Assembly: GCA_009720755.1 (NCBI GenBank)
Contig: WNKV01000021.1
Location: 1-64,000, forward strand
Length of the DNA stretch: 64,000 nucleotides
From: Rhodoplanes serenus
GTDB lineage: Bacteria > Pseudomonadota > Alphaproteobacteria > Rhizobiales > Xanthobacteraceae
Reading direction: 5' to 3'
The notes beneath the pieces are model-generated. The model saw nothing but the letters and a program-made list of their open reading frames with translations. It made no database searches and was not told the DNA's origin. How positions within the stretch are numbered: the first letter of the stretch is position 1; each line of letters starts with the position of its first letter. Shown here one piece after another: positions 56,062 to 64,000 of this stretch. A program made the position numbers and the translations under genes.

Positions 56062-56496
56062 ATGCGACTGATCTCTGGACTGCGGATCGCGCTCGTGGCG
56101 CTGGTGGCCGTGCTGGGCACCGCTCCGGCGGCGCTGGCCGACAGCGGCTCGGTGTCGATCACCATCTTCAAGGGCGGCTGGTTCATCGGCGGCTCGGGCG
56201 GCTCCGGCACGCTGACCTTCCAGGGGCGCCGCTATCCGCTGTCGATCGGCGGCCTGTCGGCCGGCCTGGTGTTCGGCGCCTCGAAGGCGAACCTCTACGG
56301 CCGGGTCAGCAACATCCGCCGCCCTTCGGACGTCGCCGGCGTCTACGGTGCGGCGGGAGCAGGCGGCGCGCTCGGCCCGGGCGCCCAGGCCATCGTGCTA
56401 CGCAACGAGAAGGGCGCGGTGCTGGAGCTGCGCGGCCGCCAGGTCGGCCTGATCGCCAATCTCGACCTCAGCGGCATGGCGGTGGCGCTGCGCTGA
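56062..56496 (+). CDS. DUF1134/EipA-like exported protein
   Basis: The 144-residue protein has a signal peptide (LRIALVALVAVLGTAPAALA) and a compact Gly-rich beta domain: GGSGGSGTLTFQGRRYPLSI, then GLSAGLVFGASKANLYGRV, IRRPSDVAGVYGAAGAGG, VLELRGRQVGL and LDLSGMAVALR. The pattern follows the DUF1134 family, which includes the Brucella envelope-integrity protein EipA, although this protein is shorter. It is presumably periplasmic and envelope-related. A second exported protein gene follows by 75 bases. Confidence 0.6.
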   Translation: MRLISGLRIALVALVAVLGTAPAALADSGSVSITIFKGGWFIGGSGGSGTLTFQGRRYPLSIGGLSAGLVFGASKANLYGRVSNIRRPSDVAGVYGAAGAGGALGPGAQAIVLRNEKGAVLELRGRQVGLIANLDLSGMAVALR

Positions 56497-56571
56497 CGCA
56501 GGACGCGATGCTTGCATGACGTCGGCCGCGTCGCATCCGACCGGGTGCGCGGCGACAGCCAGGAGGGAGCG

Positions 56572-57261
56572 ATGCGCGTGCCGACTGGGCTCGCTGTGGC
56601 CGCGCTGCTCGTCGCGGCGCTGATTCCGGTGGGGGCCCAGACGCCGCCCACCGCCGCCGAGATCGCCCATTACGCCGGCCTTCATGCGGCGGCCGCCGCC
56701 GGCGACGTCGCTGCGGTCGAGGCCGCGATCGCCCGCGGCGAGGCGGTCGACGTCCGTGATCAGAACGATCGCACGCCGCTGCATGTGGCGGTGTTCCGCT
56801 CGCACGCCGCGGCGGTGCGGGCGCTGGTGCGGGCCGGCGCCGACGTTCGCGCCCTCGACCGCCAGAGCTACGACATCGTCACCATCGCGGCGGTGGCGAA
56901 CGATGTGCCGATGCTGCGCCTCGCGCTCGCGCTGGGCGGCGACGCGCGGCTGGTGACCAGCCCGTATCGCGGCACGGCATTGATCGCCGCCGCCCATCTC
57001 GGGCATGCCGAGGTGGTGCGGCTGCTGATCGCCGCCGGGGCGCCGCTCGATCACGTCAACAATCTCGGCTGGACGGCGCTGATCGAGTCGATCGTGCTCG
57101 GCGACGGCGGTGCCGAGCACCGTGCTTGCCTCCGAGCGCTGCTCGAGGCCGGAGCGAACCCGAACCTCGCCGACCGCGACGGTCGCACGCCGCTGGCGCT
57201 GGCCGAGGCACGTGGCTACGGCGAGATGGCGGCGCTGCTGCGGGCCGCGGGCGGGCGGTGA
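56572..57261 (+). CDS. Exported ankyrin-repeat protein
   Basis: The 229-residue protein has a signal peptide (LAVAALLVAALIPVGAQ) and five to six ankyrin repeats. Clear units are DQNDRTPLHVAVFRSHAAAV, then YRGTALIAAAHLGHAEVVRL, NNLGWTALIESIVLG with a longer loop, and DRDGRTPLALAEARGYGEM. Such periplasmic ankyrin proteins (AnkB type) support peroxide resistance in some bacteria, with uncertain mechanism. ATG 56572 has GGAGGGA 6 bases upstream; the frame is open further left without signal features. Confidence 0.88.
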   Translation: MRVPTGLAVAALLVAALIPVGAQTPPTAAEIAHYAGLHAAAAAGDVAAVEAAIARGEAVDVRDQNDRTPLHVAVFRSHAAAVRALVRAGADVRALDRQSYDIVTIAAVANDVPMLRLALALGGDARLVTSPYRGTALIAAAHLGHAEVVRLLIAAGAPLDHVNNLGWTALIESIVLGDGGAEHRACLRALLEAGANPNLADRDGRTPLALAEARGYGEMAALLRAAGGR

Positions 57262-57497
57262 TCAATCGCCGCCGCGCGTCGACCGGACGGCGACGGTCCT
57301 GGATGGGCGAGGCCGGCAGAGATCATCGGCGGAGCCGCTCGGCATCGCGAACCGTCCCGTTCTCGCGTTGACATAGATTTGTTGGCGGTCGTCGGCGCGT
57401 CGGCGCGCGGGCATTGGATCTTTCCATCGCCGATTGCATCGACCGTTTTCGTCGACTAAGAATACATATCGTTTCAAGCAGCATTGCAGGATTTCAG

Positions 57498-58763
57498 ATG
57501 GCTTCAAAGACCTGTTTCGTCATTGCACCGATCGGCGACCCCGGCACCGACACGAGAACCGAATCGGACGCTCTGCTGTGGGTCATCAACAGCGCGCTGG
57601 ATCGCTTCGGATTCAAGGTCATTCGCGTCGACCAGATTGCTCGTTCGTCGATCATCACGAACGAGATCGTCCAGCTGATCCAGGAGGCCGACCTGTGCAT
57701 CAGCATTCTGACCGACAACAATCCGAACGTCTTCTACGAGACGGGGCGCCGTCATGAAACCGCAAAGCCATTCATCCAGCTGATCAAGAAAGGTCAGACG
57801 CTTCCCTTCGACGTCGCTGGCATTCGGACCATCATTTACAACGATATCGATACCCGCGCCGGAGCGGCCGAAGCGATCGCCAATATTCGCGAGTTCGTGG
57901 AAGAGTTCGAGAAGTCCGGCTATGGGACGTCCGGAGCGGGTGTCTCGCTGGCCTCGCTGGCGTCGACCATCGAGCGGATCGAGAGAAAGCTCAATGCCAT
58001 GCCTTTGGCGCCGCACGCGGCGGGAGTGCCGTTCGGAGGAGTGGGGTCCTCGGTCGGGCTCGAAAAGATGTTCCGGCCGAAAGAGGCTCTGATCGAGGCG
58101 CTGATGCAGGGGAACCTGAGCGAGGCTGCGGCCCTCCTGCCGTCGATCGTTCAGCGCTCCGGCAAGAGCGAAGACGTCTTGATGATGGCTGCGGTCCTCG
58201 CCAGCGCCGGCTTCGAGGTCGGCGTGAATGTCCTGTGGGATGCGCTCGGCAACCTCGACGGGCTGAAGTCTGAATTCATCGGTCAGCTTCTGGGGTCCAT
58301 CGTCTCGTTCTATCTCGAGACCGACCGAGAGAAGGAGGTCATCGATAGGGTCCACGAGCTGGTGGAGGGGCTGATACGATCCCGCACGATCGGTGCCCAG
58401 GAGCTGGCTGCGATGTACAATCAGGAGCAGCGGCTTCTCTATGGTGCCGGCGATTACGAGAAGGCCCTGAGCGTCGCAGAGAAGGCCATCGAGCTCAGTC
58501 CCGGAAATTCGTCATACCTCTACAATTGTAGCCTGATCTACGAGCGGCTGAAGCTGCCGAAACGAGCCGTGGAGTTCATCGACAGGGCGCTGTCCGTCGC
58601 CGACAAGGAAGATCCGGACCACCTGAGGCATGCGGTCGAAATGTATGTCGAGTGCGACCGCGCCGCAGACGCGCGAGCGGCATTCGAGAAGTTGGCACGG
58701 ATCGCCTCTCACCAGGCCAGGATGCTTCTCCTCAACGACGAGGTCAGACGAGTCGTCTCCTGA
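57498..58763 (+). CDS. Nucleoside-deoxyribosyltransferase/DRHyd-like domain fused to TPR-like helices
   Basis: The 421-residue protein, likely soluble, starts with a Rossmann-like domain (about 5-130): CFVIAPIGD, then ESDALLWVIN, GFKVIRVDQI, ADLCISILTDNNPNVFYETG and PFDVAGIRTIIYND. The acidic FYETG (Glu81) matches the catalytic Glu position of nucleoside 2-deoxyribosyltransferases and related DRHyd domains, which occur in bacterial conflict systems. The rest is helical, with tetratricopeptide-like units from about 230 (for example GAGDYEKALSVAEKAIELSP and KRAVEFIDRALSVA). The gene is alone and clearly lower in GC than its neighbours, with different codon choice, so transfer is likely. AGG lies 7 bases before ATG 57498. 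I infer a base- or nucleotide-cleaving effector; signalling or metabolism are alternatives. Confidence 0.72.
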   Translation: MASKTCFVIAPIGDPGTDTRTESDALLWVINSALDRFGFKVIRVDQIARSSIITNEIVQLIQEADLCISILTDNNPNVFYETGRRHETAKPFIQLIKKGQTLPFDVAGIRTIIYNDIDTRAGAAEAIANIREFVEEFEKSGYGTSGAGVSLASLASTIERIERKLNAMPLAPHAAGVPFGGVGSSVGLEKMFRPKEALIEALMQGNLSEAAALLPSIVQRSGKSEDVLMMAAVLASAGFEVGVNVLWDALGNLDGLKSEFIGQLLGSIVSFYLETDREKEVIDRVHELVEGLIRSRTIGAQELAAMYNQEQRLLYGAGDYEKALSVAEKAIELSPGNSSYLYNCSLIYERLKLPKRAVEFIDRALSVADKEDPDHLRHAVEMYVECDRAADARAAFEKLARIASHQARMLLLNDEVRRVVS

Positions 58764-58835
58764 GAGACTGTTTGGAAACGATCTCTGAGCGCTCTGTCGC
58801 CACCGTGCGACCAGGCACGTCGGCGTGCCCGACGA

Positions 58836-58936
58836 GAGCATTTTTCCGGCGAAGTGGACTCCGGTTCGCCGTCGAAAATGCGATCAAATAAGGACTTCTG
58901 GAGCGGAGTCCGATTCCGTTGGGTCGGATTCCGCTC
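58836..58936. repeat. Dispersed intergenic repeat with stem-loop (copy 2, fuller)
   Basis: GAGCATTTTTCCGGCGAAGT at the left (58836) and CGTCGAAAATGCGATCA in the middle are hallmarks of an extragenic repeat common in Hyphomicrobiales. The right end forms a hairpin of GAGCGGAGTCCGA against TCGGATTCCGCTC with one G-U pair. From 58871 to 58936 it matches the copy at 13181-13246. Confidence 0.78.
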
Positions 58937-59017
58937 TTGCGCAACCTGACGTCCTGAACGCGGCGGCGAAGGGGATTGAGGACAGCGGGGCGGTCCCCAG
59001 CCATGCGGCCGGCCTTG

Positions 59018-59051
59018 CCCCGAGAAGCCCGCTCTCGCGGGCTCCTCGGGG
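59018..59051 (-). terminator. Stem-loop after thiC
   Basis: CCCCGAG (59018-59024) pairs with CTCGGGG (59045-59051), and inside it GCCCGC (59027-59032) pairs with GCGGGC (59037-59042) around a TCTC loop. It lies 30 bases past the thiC stop on the minus strand. No clear U-run follows. Confidence 0.5.
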
Positions 59052-59080
59052 TGGAAGGCTCCGTCGAAGGCGCGCCGGCC

Positions 59081-61131
<2,051 letters not shown>

Positions 61132-61309
61132 GAGCCGCCACTCTAGAGGATGACGGAGACGTGTCAACGCGAGGCGCCGCATGTCGCGCGGCGACGGGCG
61201 CGACCGCGCCCGTGTCCGCCGTCTGGCCGCGCGGCGGCGTGCTCGGAATGGTGGGCGAGCACCGCGCGTATCGCCGTGCGGAACCATGCGGCCGGCGCGA
61301 TCCGCGCTC

Positions 61310-64000
61310 TCAGGCCGCGACTCCGCCGGACGACGGCGCCGTGATGGACACGTCGGGCGGCGGCCCGAGTGCCCGGTCGAGCGACAGTGCACTGGCGAAG
61401 CCGGGCCGGCCGAACAGCCAGCCCTGTGCCTCGCTACAGCCGGCGGCGCGTAGCAGCGCCACCTGGTCCCAGGTCTCAACGCCCTCTGCCGTGGTGGTCA
61501 TGTCGAGCGCCTTGGCGAGGTTCATGACCGTGCAGACGATGGCGGCGCAGTCGGAGCGGCTCGACAGCTCGCTCACGAAGGAGCGGTCGATCTTGATCTT
61601 GCTGAACGGGAACAGCTGGAGATAGCTCAGCGACGAGTAGCCGGTGCCGAAGTCGTCGAGCACGATGTGCACCCCGAGGGCCGCGAGCTCGTGCAGCACC
61701 GCGAGGGTGCCCTGATCCTTTTGCAGCAGCACCGATTCGGTGATCTCCAGCTCGAGCCGGTTCGGGGTCAGCCCCGAGGCCGCGATGGCGCCGCGCACCA
61801 CCTCCACCAGGTTGCCGCTGCGGAACTGGACGGCCGACAGGTTGACGGCGAGGCGGATGTGCGGGGGCCACGCGGCGGCGACCCGACAGGCGGCGTCGAG
61901 AATCCATTCGCCGAGCGGGATGATGAGACCGATCTCCTCGGCCACCGGGATGAACTTGTCGGGTGGCACCAGGCCGCGCTCGGGGTGGCGCCAGCGCACC
62001 AGGGCCTCGACCGCGCAGGGCCGGAAGGTGGCGAGCTCGACGATCGGCTGAAAGTGCAGCTCGAACTCCTGCCGCACCATCGCCTCGCGTAGCTGGAACT
62101 CGAACTCGCGCTGCTGGCGCACGTCGGCGTCCATCTCGGGCTCGAAGAAGCGGAAGCAGCCGCGGCCGTCCGCCTTGGCACGGTAGAGCGCGAGGTCGGC
62201 ACTCTTCAGGATTTGGCTCGGCTCCACGCCGTCCTGCGGCGCCACCGCGATGCCGATGCTGATGCCGATGACGATGCGCTTGCCCTCGATCTCGTAGGGG
62301 GCGCGCAGCTCGCGCAGCAGGGTGGCGGCCAGCGTGGCGGCGCCGGCGCGCGGATCGCCCGCCGTCACGTGAATGACCGCGAACTCGTCGCCGCCGATGC
62401 GGCCGAGCGTGTCGGCCCGGCCGCCATGCTGCCGCAGGCGGTCGGCCACCGCCTCCAGCAGCGCGTCGCCGGCGGTGTGGCCGAGCGAGTCGTTCACCGA
62501 CTTGAACAGGTCGATGTCGAAGATCAGCACCGCGAAGCCGACGCCGGTCGCCTCCATGCGGGTGATCGACTCCGCCATCCGCTCGCGCACCAGCGTCCTG
62601 TTGGCGAGGTCGGTGAGCGCATCGTGCCGCGCCATGTGGGCGATGCGGGCCGCGGCGCGGGTCCGCTCGGTGATGTCCTCGTGCACGGACACCCAGCCGC
62701 CGTCGCCGGTCGGGTCGTTGAGCACGGCGATGACGCGCCCGTCCGCCATCTCGCTGGTGAACTGGCCGGATCGGCGGCCCGAATTGGCCCGCATCACCTC
62801 GACGACGGTCTGCTCGACATCACCCGAGAAGGTGCCGATGACGCGCCGCCGTTGCAGCAGCTCGCGCAGCGTCGCGCCGGGCCGGGTGACGTCGCGGGAC
62901 AGCCGGTACATGGCGCGATAGCGATCGTTGCAGACCAGCAGGCGGCCGTCCCGGTCGAACATGCACAGGCCGTGCGACATGCTGTTGAGCGCCGCATCGA
63001 GGCGCCAGTTGACCTGCTCGAGCTCGCGCGACTTCTCGTGCAGGCGGGTCTCGCGCTCGGCCAGCGACGCCTCCGAGGAGAGCACGCGGCTGAACTGGCG
63101 GGAGAGGGCGTAGAGCAGGGTGGTGGCGCAGATGACTCCCAGCAGGGTCCCGCCGCCGATCACCATGGCGTTGGCGCGCCACGATTCGAGCGCCGTGTCG
63201 AGAAGGATGGCGGTGCTCACCGCCATCGAGGTTCCGGTCACCGGGTGAACGGCCACGATGCGCGCCCGGTCGTCGGAAACGGTGCGGGTCACGAAGCTGC
63301 CACCGCCGGTCGCAATGGTGTCGTACCAGCCGGTGTCGCGAGGAATCCACGGCCCTTCCAGGCCGGTGAGCTTCGGCTGGTTGCTCAGGATCGCGCCGTC
63401 CGTGCGCGAGACGACGAAGGAGCGGCCGTTGAAGGACGCGAAGGCGCTTTCGATGTGCTGGAGCAGCCGCAGGTCGACCCCGACCGACACGAAGCCGACC
63501 GGCTCGCCGGAGGCGTTGTGGATGCGCCGGCTCATGTAGAACAGGGTGATCCCGTGCGACGTGAACGGCCGGCTGACGATCAGCCCGCTGGCGTCCTGCA
63601 CCCGGCCGGGTGCCGCGATGTCGTAGGCCGGACCGGGATCGACCGGGCCGGTCTTGTCGTGCACGGACGCGAGCGTGCCGTCCACGGCACTGATACGGAC
63701 CACCTGGGCCGCCGGGACACGGACCAGGCGGTCGTGGAAGAACTGCACCATGTGGGGCGTGGCGAAGTGTGCTCGCAGCTGCTCGGGCGTGACGATGCCG
63801 AGCTCCGGCGCCACGTCGCGAACTTCGATCAGCAGGCTGTCGATCGGCGCGATGGTGTCGATCAGCTCGGAGGCGATCAGCCGCGCCACCGTCATGCTCT
63901 CACGTTCGGCGCCGCGGATGGATTCCTTGCGCAGGAAGTCGAGCGTGATGCCGACGGCGCCCGCCGCCACGCAGATGGCGACGCCGGCCAGAGCGATGAG
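61310..64000 (-). CDS. Membrane dCache-PAS-GGDEF-EAL cyclic-di-GMP protein (5' end outside window)
   Basis: The frame is open to the right edge, so the N-terminus is missing; about 896 residues are visible. Order: end of a first membrane helix (LIALAGVAICVAAGAVGITL), a periplasmic dCache-like sensor domain of about 260 residues, a second helix near AMVIGGGTLLGVICATTLLY, a PAS-7-like domain (ALNSMSHGLCMFDRDGRLLV), GGDEF and EAL. The GGDEF domain keeps GRIGGDEFAV, but the inhibitory RxxD site is changed (GRAD), so product inhibition is unlikely. The EAL domain keeps VEALVRWRHPERG, and LDDFGTGYSSLSYL and FSKIKIDRSFV follow, so it should be catalytically competent. It may make or degrade cyclic-di-GMP. 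Final residues are APSSGGVAA. Confidence 0.92.
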   Translation of the reverse strand, partial: LIALAGVAICVAAGAVGITLDFLRKESIRGAERESMTVARLIASELIDTIAPIDSLLIEVRDVAPELGIVTPEQLRAHFATPHMVQFFHDRLVRVPAAQVVRISAVDGTLASVHDKTGPVDPGPAYDIAAPGRVQDASGLIVSRPFTSHGITLFYMSRRIHNASGEPVGFVSVGVDLRLLQHIESAFASFNGRSFVVSRTDGAILSNQPKLTGLEGPWIPRDTGWYDTIATGGGSFVTRTVSDDRARIVAVHPVTGTSMAVSTAILLDTALESWRANAMVIGGGTLLGVICATTLLYALSRQFSRVLSSEASLAERETRLHEKSRELEQVNWRLDAALNSMSHGLCMFDRDGRLLVCNDRYRAMYRLSRDVTRPGATLRELLQRRRVIGTFSGDVEQTVVEVMRANSGRRSGQFTSEMADGRVIAVLNDPTGDGGWVSVHEDITERTRAAARIAHMARHDALTDLANRTLVRERMAESITRMEATGVGFAVLIFDIDLFKSVNDSLGHTAGDALLEAVADRLRQHGGRADTLGRIGGDEFAVIHVTAGDPRAGAATLAATLLRELRAPYEIEGKRIVIGISIGIAVAPQDGVEPSQILKSADLALYRAKADGRGCFRFFEPEMDADVRQQREFEFQLREAMVRQEFELHFQPIVELATFRPCAVEALVRWRHPERGLVPPDKFIPVAEEIGLIIPLGEWILDAACRVAAAWPPHIRLAVNLSAVQFRSGNLVEVVRGAIAASGLTPNRLELEITESVLLQKDQGTLAVLHELAALGVHIVLDDFGTGYSSLSYLQLFPFSKIKIDRSFVSELSSRSDCAAIVCTVMNLAKALDMTTTAEGVETWDQVALLRAAGCSEAQGWLFGRPGFASALSLDRALGPPPDVSITAPSSGGVAA

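Overview
The window is high-GC DNA (about 70% by eye) from an alphaproteobacterium, most likely of the order Hyphomicrobiales (Rhizobiales). Pointers are the lineage-typical small proteins (DUF2865, DUF6481, DUF1134-like), two kinds of rhizobial intergenic repeat, a clade I nitrous oxide reductase cluster with a Tat signal, and a TPP-riboswitch-controlled thiC. I cannot name the genus. Gene identities come from reading motifs, not from database searches.

Layout. 0-2.1 kb is a scarred accessory segment: the edge of an IS3-family element, a glycosyltransferase-methyltransferase fusion, a broken phage-type muramidase gene and an elongator tRNA-Met. 2.8-9.5 kb is the most unusual locus: a Pls/PosA-like single-module synthetase for a homopolymer of a basic amino acid, then a polyamine-type GNAT acetyltransferase, a phosphopantetheinyl transferase and an acetylpolyamine amidohydrolase, all on one strand. 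9.7-14.1 kb holds a small stress membrane protein, an alpha/beta hydrolase, a DUF2865 protein and two ferritin-like proteins. 14.3-23.7 kb is a complete nosRZDFYLX operon, with a perfect NnrR/FNR-type palindrome (14271-14284) upstream of nosR. It would give respiratory N2O reduction to N2.

24-31.6 kb has small membrane and charged proteins, a caspase-fold protein that has lost its catalytic cysteine, a D-2-hydroxyacid dehydrogenase, ettA and a YqhA-family protein. 31.6-36.7 kb has a PAS-rich hybrid histidine kinase, a DHA2 drug exporter and an IclR regulator. The regulator is divergent from a catabolic cluster (split MaoC hydratase, tripartite-tricarboxylate solute receptor, CaiB-type CoA transferase; 36.9-40.3 kb) and two copies of a palindromic operator lie between them. 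40.3-43.1 kb has two divergent peptidoglycan enzymes separated by four 111-112 bp tandem repeats.

43.1-57.3 kb is mostly housekeeping and small secreted proteins: a PepSY protein with a hybrid kinase, a Dda/RecD-like helicase, an HNH protein, a FAD oxidoreductase, a PAP2 phosphatase, two adjacent Nudix hydrolases, CvpA and an ankyrin protein. At 57.5-58.8 kb an isolated gene of lower GC encodes a nucleoside-deoxyribosyltransferase-like domain joined to TPR-like helices, a candidate conflict or defence protein. The window ends with thiC and its riboswitch and a GGDEF-EAL protein cut by the right edge.

Best candidate for an undescribed system: the 2771-9471 operon, which pairs synthesis of a polycation with enzymes that add and remove acetyl groups on amines.
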